Notes under the pieces: model-generated
Database searches by the model: none
What the model was told of the DNA's origin: nothing
Seen by the model: the letters and a program-made list of their open reading frames with translations, nothing else
Source: Halalkalicoccus sp. NIPERK01
GTDB taxonomy: Archaea; Halobacteriota; Halobacteria; Halobacteriales; Halalkalicoccaceae
Reading direction: 5' to 3'
Length of the DNA: 64,000 nt
NCBI RefSeq assembly: GCF_030287405.1
Contig: NZ_JASVVV010000009.1
Span: 1-64,000 of the forward strand
Position numbers and translations under genes: made by a program
Shown: positions 1-10,900 of the stretch, one piece after another
How the letters are laid out: the number at the start of each line of letters is the position of its first letter
How positions within the stretch are numbered: the first letter of the stretch is position 1

Positions 1-3000
1 CTCGATGACTGTCGGCGATAATCGATCGGGGGTGTCGACAATCTGGGTCGGTGTTGTAGACCAATCGATGGTACTGCCAGCAAGAGATAGCTCACACAGT
101 CGATGGACGGCCGTCCCGAATTGCGTCGGTGCCAGTCCCTCTCTGGAAGGCGACTCAGTGAGGAAAGAACTGTGGTCTGTTTCCATCTGTGATTCGTCAT
201 GTGACGAGTGAGTCGAAACCAGATCACGGACGGCAGTTGCAGACAGAGCGATCCCCGCTGTCGATTCAGGAGGTTCTGAAAGCTCGATATCACAGGCGCG
301 TTCAGTCGTCGCTGACTCAGCCGGTCCCGAAACGGGCGTTGGCGGCCGTCGAACGGTGTACTGGCCCTCTCCGAGCGAGTCTGTTGCGATGCCTGCCGTG
401 GCGAGGTCCGGAAGAAGCTCTCGATCTTCGAGGAGAACCGGCTGAACGAGATCACGCCAATTGGAGGCTTGCTCGCCGGTATCGTACTCACCGAAAGTAG
501 CCTCCCTGTCCGATCCGACGGCGTGGGTACTCGTCAACAAGAGGTGATCCCGAACGCGTGTCGTTGCAACGTATAGGAGACGCCGACTCTCAGCCCGTAG
601 TTCCTGTTGTTGGACATTCTCTGCGATATTGTAATCCGGCGTTGCAGTCGTCTCGAAGCTGTTCGCTGGGGAGGGCCCCTTGATGCCGAGGACTGGCTCC
701 TCACCTACTGTCTCGAGATAGGCAAGCGAATGTCGACGCTGACTGTTATCGGTAATTGTCGACCGTTTGCTCACGCCGCGGCTGAGCTCTGGAACGACGA
801 CGATCGGGAACTCAAGACCCTTCGCCGAATGGACCGTCCTGAGTTGGACGCCATCGATCGCCGCCGGGATCATTGCTTCGCCAGGATCAGTCTCCTGGTC
901 ACGTTCGCGCTCGATACGCTCGATCACTTCGACGAGCGGGAGAGCGCTTCCTTCCTCCCACGTTCGGAGCTGCTCGCGGAATTTATTGACGTTCACGACG
1001 GCTTGCTCAGGCCGCTCGTCGGCACCGACGCTGATCAGATAGCCCGTATCGTCGATGATCTCCGAGACTAACGCCGCCCATGTCGTAATTCGATCGCTCC
1101 TGTCAAGCCCAGCCTGCGTTCGCCACTGCTTGAGTTGATCGTGAGCAGTTTCGAGGGCACTGTCCATTGTCGCCAGTTGCTCCCAGAGACATTCGTCCGA
1201 GTCGTACAGTGCTGCGAGTTGCTCATCGGTGAACCCGAACAGCGGCGATCGCAACACACCGTACAGCGGGATATCTTGAGTGGGATCTTGGAGCACCTTG
1301 AGCAGGTTCACCAACGGCTGGATTTCGGATGTCTCGTAGAAGCCTCGGGCGCCGAAGCTGCTGTAGGGAATGTCGTACTCTTCGAATGCGCGTTCGAATT
1401 CCGGGAATCGAGTCCGTGTCCGAAAGAGGAGGGCTACGTCCCGCGGTTGGGCTGCTCGATACTCGTCGGTGTCGGGATCGTAGATCTGTGGTGGGTCATC
1501 GAACAACCGCGTGAGCCGGGCGGCAACGCCGTAAGCTTCCCGCTCGCCTTTCGAGCGGTAGGTCCGCTCATCGAACCACGTATTCTCGAGGCCTAGTGGT
1601 GCAACGTCTTGGTCCGTTTCCGGCACAACGAGGTATTCGACCGTTCCGTCAATCTCGGTGCCCTCCGATCGCTCAGGCGTCAGCCACTGTGGACGTGCCT
1701 CGTATGGCTGGTACTCATCGCCTTCGGGCTGAAAGACCTCCTCGAACAGTTCGTTGATGAATGTCAGCGGATTCGAGAGTGTTCGGAAGTTCCCGCTGAG
1801 CTGTTGGGCTGTCTCTGTGGATTCTGGGTTCGCCCTCTTGAGACGATCGCGGGCCTCACGAAACATCGTGACGTCGGCCCGGCGAAAGCGATAGATGCTC
1901 TGTTTCTCATCACCGACCAGAAAGACGTTCTCGCCGTCGAAACCAGGCTCTTCGGAGCCAGTCAAAAGCGTCACGAGTTCCCACTGGCGTGGATCCGTGT
2001 CCTGAACTTCGTCAACCATGAGATACTCGAACTGCTCGCGAAGCTCATGGCGCGCTCGGTCGTGTGTCTCGAGGAAGTCAATTGTGCGCTCGATTAGATC
2101 CGAATAGTCCAGTGCATGCTGTGCCTCTTTTCGCCGTGTGTACTCTACTCGAACGGTCTGATAGAGACGGGCAATCGCGTAGACATACGGTATCGAACGT
2201 TCGATCGCCGCCCCATCGAAGCTCAGGTCTTGGTCCTCGGGATCGAGCGCCTCGATCAGCGTCTTGCAGGCGGCTGTGAGCGCTTCGTGATCCGCCGTGC
2301 AGCCATACTTTTTCCAGCGACTCGCCGTGCCTGCATACGAGGTTGCACTGGCATACAGCGCCCCTTTCCCTGTGGTTACCTGATCACAGAAATCCAAGAA
2401 GAGCTGTTGGTAGGTCGCCGTCTCGGCACCGTCGATTGGTCCGTCCGGGAGCTGGGAGCCAAGTAGTTCGAGAGTCGCAATGCCGTCGTCGGGTTCGTCA
2501 GTAAATTCGTAGTCGTTGGCTGCAAGCTCCCTGATAGTTTCGAGGGCCTCACACACCGCTGGTTGAGCGAGAAGCGTGTTGACGGTCTCCGGGGAAAGTG
2601 GGCACGCTCGTTCGAAGACAGCCGCTACGTACTCTTCGTGGCTCGTTTCGAGTAGCTGGTCAGCCCACTGGTTGCTTTCCGGGCGTTCGTTGAGTAGTCC
2701 CGCGAGGAGACTGGCAAGATCATCGCGTGAATACAGGCGTGCGAGACGTTCGACGTCATCTGTAAGTGTCGTTTTTCGCGTTTCGATTTCGTCAGCCGTC
2801 CGGAGATGTGTGGCCTCATCGAGAACATACGCAAGGACGTCCCGAACAGTCCGCTCAATCAGCGTTGCTGCGTCGCTATTGTCGAGCGTCTCGAAATCAG
2901 GGTGAACACCTGCCTCGACGGCGTACTCCTCGAGGATACGGCTGCAAAATCCATGGATCGTGTGTATGTAGGCGTCCTCGATGTCGTCTTTGGCCCGTTG

Positions 3001-3333
3001 CCATCGATCGTACGTTTCCGGGTCGGCTGAATCGAGCGCGTCGTCGACGACACCACGAATTCGGTCGCACATCTCGCTTGTCGCATCACGAGTGAAGGTG
3101 ATCGTGACGATTTGGGTTGGGCTGAGTTCCGGGTGTTCCTTGAGGATGTGTCGGTAGCGTTCCGTGAGCGTCGTTGTTTTGCCAGTGCCTGCACCGGCAG
3201 TGATCGCGATGTTTTGATCGAGGGTGAGTGCCTGTTGTTGCTCCGTGGTGAGTTCGAGCTCCTCAGTTGCGCTTACTTGGGCTGAGTAGTCTGTTAGGAG
3301 TCGCTCTTCATACGTCGAGGTATCATCACTCAT
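1..3333 (-). CDS. UvrD/RecB-like superfamily I DNA helicase (3' end outside window)
   Basis: An ATP-dependent 3'-5' DNA helicase of the UvrD/PcrA/AddA type. The frame read back from ATG 3333 stays open to the left edge, about 1,110 codons, so the C terminus is missing. Visible motifs are a Q-motif and Walker A (AGAGTGKTT, about residue 45), motif Ia (TFTRDAT) and a Walker B/motif II region (VDEVQDTDPRQW, about residue 438) followed by motif III (VGDEKQSIYRFR). The start overlaps the stop of the upstream AddB-like gene by eight bases, so the two are surely co-transcribed and probably form one complex. By analogy with AddAB it would unwind and resect double-strand ends, or degrade foreign DNA. 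Whether a C-terminal PD-(D/E)XK nuclease domain exists cannot be seen. Confidence 0.9.
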   Translation of the reverse strand, partial: MSDDTSTYEERLLTDYSAQVSATEELELTTEQQQALTLDQNIAITAGAGTGKTTTLTERYRHILKEHPELSPTQIVTITFTRDATSEMCDRIRGVVDDALDSADPETYDRWQRAKDDIEDAYIHTIHGFCSRILEEYAVEAGVHPDFETLDNSDAATLIERTVRDVLAYVLDEATHLRTADEIETRKTTLTDDVERLARLYSRDDLASLLAGLLNERPESNQWADQLLETSHEEYVAAVFERACPLSPETVNTLLAQPAVCEALETIRELAANDYEFTDEPDDGIATLELLGSQLPDGPIDGAETATYQQLFLDFCDQVTTGKGALYASATSYAGTASRWKKYGCTADHEALTAACKTLIEALDPEDQDLSFDGAAIERSIPYVYAIARLYQTVRVEYTRRKEAQHALDYSDLIERTIDFLETHDRARHELREQFEYLMVDEVQDTDPRQWELVTLLTGSEEPGFDGENVFLVGDEKQSIYRFRRADVTMFREARDRLKRANPESTETAQQLSGNFRTLSNPLTFINELFEEVFQPEGDEYQPYEARPQWLTPERSEGTEIDGTVEYLVVPETDQDVAPLGLENTWFDERTYRSKGEREAYGVAARLTRLFDDPPQIYDPDTDEYRAAQPRDVALLFRTRTRFPEFERAFEEYDIPYSSFGARGFYETSEIQPLVNLLKVLQDPTQDIPLYGVLRSPLFGFTDEQLAALYDSDECLWEQLATMDSALETAHDQLKQWRTQAGLDRSDRITTWAALVSEIIDDTGYLISVGADERPEQAVVNVNKFREQLRTWEEGSALPLVEVIERIERERDQETDPGEAMIPAAIDGVQLRTVHSAKGLEFPIVVVPELSRGVSKRSTITDNSQRRHSLAYLETVGEEPVLGIKGPSPANSFETTATPDYNIAENVQQQELRAESRRLLYVATTRVRDHLLLTSTHAVGSDREATFGEYDTGEQASNWRDLVQPVLLEDRELLPDLATAGIATDSLGEGQYTVRRPPTPVSGPAESATTERACDIELSEPPESTAGIALSATAVRDLVSTHSSHDESQMETDHSSFLTESPSREGLAPTQFGTAVHRLCELSLAGSTIDWSTTPTQIVDTPDRLSPTVIE

Positions 3334-6300
3334 CTGCCGTCACCTCAAGGTGCTCAGTAAGATCTCCCGGACGGGTACCGTCTGGAACGTACACCGAAAG
3401 CTCCTGTTCATCGATCGCTTCGATCGCCTCGAAACGCTGGTGATGGCGCACATCACAGACGTCGCTGAACGCACAGTACTGGCATTTGGCGGTCTCTTCG
3501 CCGACGATTGCCGGCGAAAACGTTCCCGCCTCGATCGCTTCGGTGATCTCCGTGAATCGGCGGGGAGCGACAGTTCGGAAGAACTGCTCTGCTGGGATAT
3601 CGAGGTTCGATTCGATCGTCTGGGGTAGTGACTGTTTGTGTGTCACTGTCGTTGGGGGCTTAACGATGCGATAGCCGGCTTCGACTCGCTGGGGTGGGTC
3701 GCCGAGTTCGGTCTCGAGGAATCGTCGAGCGCCGAACGTGTAGGCCAGCAGCTGGAAGTCAATGCCCCTGATCGCGTCGTTTGTGTCTGCCTTGTATGTC
3801 TTATAATCGAGTACGCGAGCGGCGGCTAGCGTATTCGTATCGAGGTCGATCCGGTCGATCAGCCCGGAGACGGGAAGTTCGGTGCCGTCCGGTGTCTGAA
3901 TGGGACCCACCTCTCCATCGAACCACTGTTCGAAAAATCGTGGCCGCCAGTCCCCATCGCGTTGTTCGCGACGCAGGAACTCGACGAAGAGCCCGGTACT
4001 TTCCTCATCACCTTCGTCCGTTCCGAGGAAAAACTGGTTGTCTTCCGGGGGTACGAGCCCGGCGAAGAGAGCGGCCAACTGTTGACGATCGAAGGGACTG
4101 GCAAACGATTCATCGTGGTCAGCAACGGCCCGTTCGCCGGCAGCATACAGACGCTGGCGAAGGTCGGTCTCGTCGTACGCTGTGAGGTCAACGCCACCGG
4201 TTGTCTCTTTGGCGAGTCCAGTGTAGAACCGTTCGAGAGTTTCGTGAACGATGTCGCCGATCGCGAACCGCCCGGCGTCGGCTAACTCTTCGTCGGGTTC
4301 CTCGAGTTCGAACCCGTTTCGAAGGTAGTACTTGAACCCACATTGGGCGTAGGTGTTGAGCCGGGAGGGGCTGTAGGGCCGTTTCGTGAGCCGATCGTTC
4401 AGCTCGTCGAGCTTGTTTGTGGGGAGCCGTCCATCATGGATCGATGGCCCAGGTGTGGCACGATTCGATGCGCATTCAGCACCGATCCGACAACTCTCTA
4501 TTTGCGCTGGAGTGAACGAGTCTGTCGCCGGTGGACCGTTGAGTAGCTCCTCGAGTTCGGCTGGCGTACTGCCGGCGAGAGTCCGCTGAACGTCCTCGCA
4601 CGATCCACGCGGTTCGTCGTCGATCCCGGCCGTTCGTGTCACGGTAGCCGTTCGAGCGAGTTCCTTGACAAGTGAGGAGGGGAGGATCTGCTCACCGTCC
4701 ATTGTCTCTTCGGGCGTCGTGATATGGACTGTGTCCGCATTAGAGACAATTGCTCCGAAGCGGTACCGGGCCAGCTCTTGGTGGCGATCTGCCGGGAGTA
4801 CCCCGGCGGCATCGGCAAGCTGTTGGAAGTAACGCGGTCGGCTCTTGCGGCCGGGGAGGTTCTCCTCTGTGGCACCGAGCACGTAGAGCGCTGAGCAATC
4901 GGCCATTAGGGTGTCCTCAAGGCCAATAATCCGAATGCGGTTTGCGTGATATTGTTTTGGGGCTGGAACCCGGACTCCCTCGAAAGCTTGTTCGATTTCG
5001 CGTAGTGGGTTCTCTATATCGAGTTCATCGTGCTCACAAACCCTGAGTAGCGACTGGAGGATTCGTTTGGCGCGACTGATTGCGCGGCGTTCGTAGCCTC
5101 CTTCGACGTCCTGGGGGAGATTCTCAACGTTCGTCTCGAATTCGAGCGTTTCAAATAGGTTCGCAATGCCGCGGATCGCTGCGATGCTGTCGTTCGATCG
5201 GGCCCTTCTTGCGGACGTCTGGATCTCTGAGAGTGTTGTGTGCCATTTCGACGGAGAGCGTCCTATGAGCGTCTCGAGGTCACATGGTCGATATCGTCGT
5301 TCGAGCGCAACGAGTGCCGCAGTGTCAATCTCCGGAAGGGACACGACAGGGTTGGTGGCCAATCGGGTCAGGGGTTCGCTGGTGTCTTCGAGACAGAGTG
5401 CGATCGTATCCAGCATCGCTCGACCAGCGTAGGTCTGCTCGAGGAGGATACTGAGACTGGTCGTATACTCGATCCCGTACTCGCCGAAGATATCGCTGAT
5501 CTGGTCGCGGTAGGTCAGGAGTCCTGGGGCGAGAATAAGTGTCTCGTCCGGCGAAGGAGCTGCTGAATCCGCCAGTTGTTCGCGAAGTCTACGAGCGAGG
5601 TGGCGAACTTCGCGGTCAGGGGTCGGCGCTGTATGCCAGGAAACGGCGTCCGTAGAAACAGCCGGTTCGGTGCCGGCCTCGTAGGTGTACATCCGACTGA
5701 CGGCGGTTTGGAGGGCCGTTTCTTCGGTTGGGGGAATGTAGTCGGCGGTGTATTCGAGTGGGTCGAATGCCTCGCGTGTTCGTGTAAGATGGCGATCGAC
5801 ACCAGCTGGATTGGCCGAGTCGGCAGTGGCGCTGTTCGTGGTTGGGAGCAGAATCGTCAGTGGGAATTCCTCGGTAAGCCGCTGGATAACTGCGATCTCG
5901 ACAGGGGATGGATCCGTATAGCCAGACAGGATGATTGTGTCAACTGATGGGAACGCACTCTTGAGTGAGGTACTCGTATTCGCGAGAGTCGCATAGAGCT
6001 GGCTGCGTGGTTCGGCCGCTGGATGGGCGATGGCGTCTCGATACGTACAGTATCGTTCGAATGTCTCTCGAATGACGTCGATGCGATCGGCGGATAGATC
6101 GGTACTCGAGAGAGCGGATGTTACCGCCGCAGGTGAATAGTAGCCGCTTTCCTCAAGGGCGCGAATGAGCTCGCTAACGAAGTCCGTATACTGACGTGGT
6201 TTCTCGAGTTGGGAGATATCGGCGACTGCTCTCTCGATGATTCGCTGACGATCAAGTGTGTCGACTTCTGGAATCGGAGCACTCAGGCGATCGTGTGCCT

Positions 6301-6508
6301 GTCGGACGACATCCGAAAGCTCACAGACCGTTAGTTGGAGTGGATCATGGGTAGTGCGCCAGTGATCCCGGTGCGCATCGTGTTGTGACGTGTTTGCTTC
6401 GATGAAAAGGACGCGTTTCGGAGTGTCTGCTTGAGTGTCGATACGAGTGAATGCTTCAGTGCGGAGGCGATCGAATGAGGGCCCATAGAGGAGGGTTGGT
6501 GTTGGCAT
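3326..6508 (-). CDS. AddB-like PD-(D/E)XK nuclease/inactive helicase with Fe-S cysteines
   Basis: 1,060 residues with the layout of the bacterial AddB subunit. A helicase-like N-terminal two thirds lacks a good Walker A, and a C-terminal RecB-type nuclease follows. The nuclease core is visible as GLIDRID followed by VLDYKT (Asp...Asp-x-Lys). Four cysteines frame it: one in YAQCGFKYYL near residue 722 and three in CQYCAFSDVC near residues 1007-1016. This is the arrangement of the AddB/Cas4-type 4Fe-4S nuclease staple. It is first in a two-gene operon with the UvrD/RecB-like helicase. End resection is a known role of AddAB in bacteria; in this defence-rich setting an anti-phage nuclease role is an inference. 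Confidence 0.85.
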   Translation of the reverse strand: MPTPTLLYGPSFDRLRTEAFTRIDTQADTPKRVLFIEANTSQHDAHRDHWRTTHDPLQLTVCELSDVVRQAHDRLSAPIPEVDTLDRQRIIERAVADISQLEKPRQYTDFVSELIRALEESGYYSPAAVTSALSSTDLSADRIDVIRETFERYCTYRDAIAHPAAEPRSQLYATLANTSTSLKSAFPSVDTIILSGYTDPSPVEIAVIQRLTEEFPLTILLPTTNSATADSANPAGVDRHLTRTREAFDPLEYTADYIPPTEETALQTAVSRMYTYEAGTEPAVSTDAVSWHTAPTPDREVRHLARRLREQLADSAAPSPDETLILAPGLLTYRDQISDIFGEYGIEYTTSLSILLEQTYAGRAMLDTIALCLEDTSEPLTRLATNPVVSLPEIDTAALVALERRYRPCDLETLIGRSPSKWHTTLSEIQTSARRARSNDSIAAIRGIANLFETLEFETNVENLPQDVEGGYERRAISRAKRILQSLLRVCEHDELDIENPLREIEQAFEGVRVPAPKQYHANRIRIIGLEDTLMADCSALYVLGATEENLPGRKSRPRYFQQLADAAGVLPADRHQELARYRFGAIVSNADTVHITTPEETMDGEQILPSSLVKELARTATVTRTAGIDDEPRGSCEDVQRTLAGSTPAELEELLNGPPATDSFTPAQIESCRIGAECASNRATPGPSIHDGRLPTNKLDELNDRLTKRPYSPSRLNTYAQCGFKYYLRNGFELEEPDEELADAGRFAIGDIVHETLERFYTGLAKETTGGVDLTAYDETDLRQRLYAAGERAVADHDESFASPFDRQQLAALFAGLVPPEDNQFFLGTDEGDEESTGLFVEFLRREQRDGDWRPRFFEQWFDGEVGPIQTPDGTELPVSGLIDRIDLDTNTLAAARVLDYKTYKADTNDAIRGIDFQLLAYTFGARRFLETELGDPPQRVEAGYRIVKPPTTVTHKQSLPQTIESNLDIPAEQFFRTVAPRRFTEITEAIEAGTFSPAIVGEETAKCQYCAFSDVCDVRHHQRFEAIEAIDEQELSVYVPDGTRPGDLTEHLEVTADE

Positions 6509-6672
6509 TCTGGTCTGCGGTTCACGATAATCGACTGGTCGGTATCGTGAACTGTTGCGTTGCTATTCTCTGGAAGTATCTATCATAAATAGATGCTGGT
6601 GAGAAGAGAGAATATTTTCTACTCTACTGATGGGAAGATAGCTGTTGGATCGTTCTCGATATAAGTGATAGC

Positions 6673-7758
6673 TTAGCGATCGATCTGGAATGTGTCGGAC
6701 AGTCGATCGAGGGTGAATTGATTCCGGAGTTTCGTGACAGTGTTTTGGTTCGCGTACATGCCCGTTTCCCAATACGCCTCGTTCAACGGTCGTGTATCGA
6801 TCCATTCGACGCCAACGACGTATTCCCGTAATTCTGGATCAGCGGCGTTTTCATCCATTGCAGTAGCTGCAAGCTCACAGTCGAGAATCGGCCGGTCCTC
6901 GCCGTCAATCTTGACTGTAAATTCGGTCACGGGAGTTTTCTCTTGAGTGACGTTCCCAACACCGACATAGCCGTGCTGGGGTACGTGGACGAAAACACGG
7001 TCATCAATGGAGAGTTGACCAAGCGTCCGGCTGTACCATTCGCCCTGTCCACCAGAGATGAATCCATACTGGCGTGCATCACGCCATGAGCGATGGACTC
7101 CCTCACCAAAGGAAACGTAGAAATCCCGGCCATTCCACGACTCTCGTTTGCTTGGTGGTTCGTTCGTCTCCTGTGGATCGATAAGCCATGTTCGGCCGAT
7201 GTACTCGCGACCGTCGTCTTCATAGTAGTTGAACCGGACCGCATTCACCGGGACGCTGTATTCTTCGGCCAAATACTCGATAATGCGTTCGGTTGCTCCG
7301 TCTAGTTCGGAAGCGACGATCGTGAGACTGTGGCTCTGGTTGATGTCTTCAGGAATATCTGGTGCACCGTCTGGTCGGCTGGCGCCGAACTGTTCGGCGA
7401 ATGCTGTCTCAAACTCGTGGTCCGTTTCGAACTCATTGTAGAGATCGACAATATCGTCGTACGTGAGTGTTCGAACCCACGCCGCATAGTCTAGTGCCTG
7501 TGCAACGACATCGCGGGGTGTTCGATCGCGTTTGAGCTCGATAATATGGAGGTCACCGTCGACGTCGATTCCTAAGAGATCGAGACGATTGCCGCTCGCT
7601 GTATGGACCTGTTGACCAATGATGAGGAGTTTGCTGCCCAAGAGGTTCGGATCCTCAACGAGGAGTTGCTCGAGTCTCGATTCATTGGTGAGTCGTTGTG
7701 AGGACAGTCGGCGGAAATCGTTGTTATCGATCCGCCAGAGTCCAAATTCGATTGGCAT
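6673..7758 (-). CDS. NucS/DUF91-like PD-(D/E)XK nuclease with C-terminal ligand-binding-like domain
   Basis: 361 residues. The N-terminal half carries a NucS/DUF91-type restriction-fold core: E30 in a short helix, then D60 (NRLDLLGIDV) and E74-x-K76 (HIIELKR), followed by a QALDYAAWV helix typical of this family. NucS-type enzymes cut branched, mismatched or single-stranded-flap DNA. The C-terminal part (about residues 200-361, rich in aromatic residues such as FYVSFGEG and RVFVHVP) has a beta-rich look like EVE/PUA-type modules, but I cannot assign it. It is transcribed in the same direction as the AddB-like gene, 164 AT-rich bases upstream of it, and is divergent from mcrB. Confidence 0.75.
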   Translation of the reverse strand: MPIEFGLWRIDNNDFRRLSSQRLTNESRLEQLLVEDPNLLGSKLLIIGQQVHTASGNRLDLLGIDVDGDLHIIELKRDRTPRDVVAQALDYAAWVRTLTYDDIVDLYNEFETDHEFETAFAEQFGASRPDGAPDIPEDINQSHSLTIVASELDGATERIIEYLAEEYSVPVNAVRFNYYEDDGREYIGRTWLIDPQETNEPPSKRESWNGRDFYVSFGEGVHRSWRDARQYGFISGGQGEWYSRTLGQLSIDDRVFVHVPQHGYVGVGNVTQEKTPVTEFTVKIDGEDRPILDCELAATAMDENAADPELREYVVGVEWIDTRPLNEAYWETGMYANQNTVTKLRNQFTLDRLSDTFQIDR

Positions 7759-7930
7759 AATGGTGCGTCGGTTTTCTTACTGGGGTGAATTGTGCATTGA
7801 TCCGCTTGTTGGTTCGATCTACGTGAATCTAATCAAGGACTAGTATACATGGAGTTACTCTTGTTGATTCCCGATTCGCTACTACCGATTGCTCTTTCCA
7901 AACCCTGCCAATTTTTACTGTGTTCTTCTT

Positions 7931-7935
7931 GGAGG
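7931..7935 (+). promoter_or_regulatory. Ribosome binding site deciding the mcrB start
   Basis: GGAGG lies five bases before ATG 7941. It favours this ATG over the upstream GTG at 7920, which would add only seven residues. Confidence 0.6.
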
Positions 7936-7940
7936 GGTGT

Positions 7941-10900
7941 ATGGACCCAGCAGTCCGTACTGAGAATCCCGCTGTCTGGATCGAGAAAACCAGACTCGAG
8001 GGCCGGGGTTACAAACAGGAGGGGCCACTCAGACTCGGACAAGCGGTATATTCGCCTTCACAGAACCGAGCTGGGCACAACACGTATGAAACGATGCGTG
8101 AGGCAGCTGTCGGTGATATCGTCCTTCATCTGCTGCAGGACCGCCAGCAGATTGCCGGTGTCTCGACGATCGACTCAGAACTCGAGGAAGATTTTGAAGG
8201 GATTCCGGAGTTTACCTGGACTGACGAACAGCGACAAGCCGGTGGCTATCGACGGTGGCTGACTGACTATAGTGAGTTTGATGAGCCGATCGATATCTAT
8301 GAGGATGTACTCGAGAACGACGCTTATCAGGAGGAACTACGGCAAATCCGTGACGACTATACCGGCCTTATCTATGATAAGAACCTCTCCTTGGTTGAGG
8401 GATTTTACTTCACCAAATGCCCAGATGAGCTCGTTGCGATCTTTGCTCAAGAACAAGGTGAAACGCTTCAGGAATACCTCCAGCGCCATGGCTACGAGGT
8501 AGCAGGCGACCAGGCCTCCATTCAAGAAAGCGACACACCGGATCTAACACACTACTGGAACGAGGTTCAGACGAAACGCCGGAAAGCGAATGCTTTTCTC
8601 GAGAATCCGTCTCGCGAAACGTTCGAAGAGCTTGTCGATCCAGCCCATTTCTGGGCGACACGTGCTTGGGGAAGTCTCGATTACTATCTCGATGAACTCA
8701 TTTTTGCCGAGAATACACCGGCTGAAATCGCTACTGTCCTCCAAGATGCTATCGAGAGTGGGTCTGTTGAGGACGTCATCGCTCTCCGTGGATTCGGCTG
8801 GGCTGTTGCCACCGAGATTCTGCGATCACTTCGCCCAGAGGAGTTTGCAATCCTCAATAAACGCGCAATCGCTGGGATGGAGATCTTGGGTTACAGTCCG
8901 CCAAGCACGCAGTCAGCCACAAACGAACGGTATGCCCGCTTTGTCGAAGATGTGCGAGATGCTGCAGATCACTATCATCTTCGTGAGCCCGTTGCAAAGC
9001 TGAGCGATGACGGTATTCCAGAGTGGGCCACTGATCTCGAAATTGCGGACTGTGCCTTCTACGGGCATACGATGGAGTATCTCGATCTCGCAGTCTTCGC
9101 TAACGGTACGACAACCTCTCTGGAAGACGCCGGCGAGTACGAGAGAATCGCAGAGGCCACGACGGATATTCTTGACCGCCTTGAAAAGGATACTGAACGA
9201 AATCTGCTCGGTACTGAGATTCTCAGCTCAGTAATCGAGGAGTGGACCGATGTTCTCCGTCGGAACGATCTCGTTGGAGGCGAGATCGCTACGCAGGACG
9301 TGTCGATCTATGAGCGAATTCGTGAGCTGTACCAAGAAAACAAAACCGCTCTCGATGAGCACGCAGAGACAATTGGTGCAGGGTACGTTGGATCACTGAC
9401 GAAGGGACAAACGCTCTTTGTCGTTCTTCTTCGAGAACTCCAACAGCAGGCCGGCGTAAACCGCCCTAATTTCAACCATGTGAAGATGGAGCTCCTGCTG
9501 AAGGGGAAGTATCGTCAGAAACCGAAGGCGCTCACAGCCGATTCTGACCCCCCAGCGAATGCCGCAACGATTGAACGCCAACTCACACATACCGGCCAAC
9601 TTGTGTTCCATGGCCCACCTGGGACTGGGAAAACCTACACTGCCCAACGGTTTGCCCGCTGGTGGATTGCTAATCAGACTGAAACAGCGACTGAAGAGCA
9701 ACTCGAGGTGGTCACGTTCCATCCATCGTTTGCGTACGAGGATTTCATCGAAGGGCTGTCCGCTGAAGCACGAGATGGAGCCGTAAGCTATGATGTGAAA
9801 GATGGGGTGTTCAAGCGATTCTGTGAACGCGCTCAAGACGCGTACGAACAGAGTGACGATGAGGAGTCGCCACCGCCGTATGTGCTGATCATCGACGAGA
9901 TCAATCGGGGGAATCTCGCACAGATCTTCGGTGAGACGATCACACTCCTTGAGTCGGACAAGCGACTTACACGGGCGAATGAGACACGAACAACACTCCC
10001 GCATTCGGACGAGCGCTTTGGCGTGCCGCCGAATCTCTACGTGATCGGAACGATGAACACTGCCGATCGGTCGATTGCCCTCGTCGATACGGCACTCCGT
10101 CGTCGCTTCCGATTCATCGAGTGTCCACCCGATATGAGCGTCCTGTACGATGCCTACGATTTCGCAGGTGCGCAAGACGTTACAGATACAGCACTGAACA
10201 GTCCGGATCCAGTGCGTCAATTGCTTGCGCTGTCTATATTGGGTGTCGAGCAATTGAACGACGCGATTCTGGCAGCTCCCGATTTGGGGAAAGGCAAGCA
10301 GATCGGCCACTCATACTTGCTTGGGCTTACTAAGGAGGATTCTTTTGAGGAGCAATTGCAATCAATTGTCGATGCCTGGCAGTACGAGATTCTGCCCTTG
10401 TTGACAGAGTATTACTTCGGGCAGTTTGATCGCATCCAACAGGATCTGTTTGCCGGTGGGGGTGGAAAGGTGTTCGATTGGTCGACCGAGCAAATTCGGG
10501 CATTTGATCCAGAGGAACTTGCACAGACTCTGATCGAAATCGCAGGGATCGATACGGAGTGGGGGCATTCCGAGGACCCGGAAAATCACACGACAGTATA
10601 TACGATCGATCTGCTCTTAGATGAAGGCATACTTGAACAAGGTACTGTATTGCTCTTTAATGAGCAGAAGGTGCCTACTGATTCGACTGAAGCCTATGAT
10701 GCATCTGCGCCGTTCTGGCGGTGTGAAGTGACTGGTGAAACCGGACAGCAGAACGCTGTTCGATGGTTGTACGACGAGGAACTGTATTCGTTGTCGGGGT
10801 TAGCGAAGAAGATCATGCGTACGGTTTCAGAGTATAACGGAGAGGCCAATGGATCGGAGTACTGGCGCCATCCGGAATATGAAAACCAACGGTTAGTGGA

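Noticed and set aside
9393-10310. 305-codon open frame antisense to mcrB
   Set aside because: It lies fully inside the AAA+ region of McrB, whose motifs are intact; no family sense in the antisense product.
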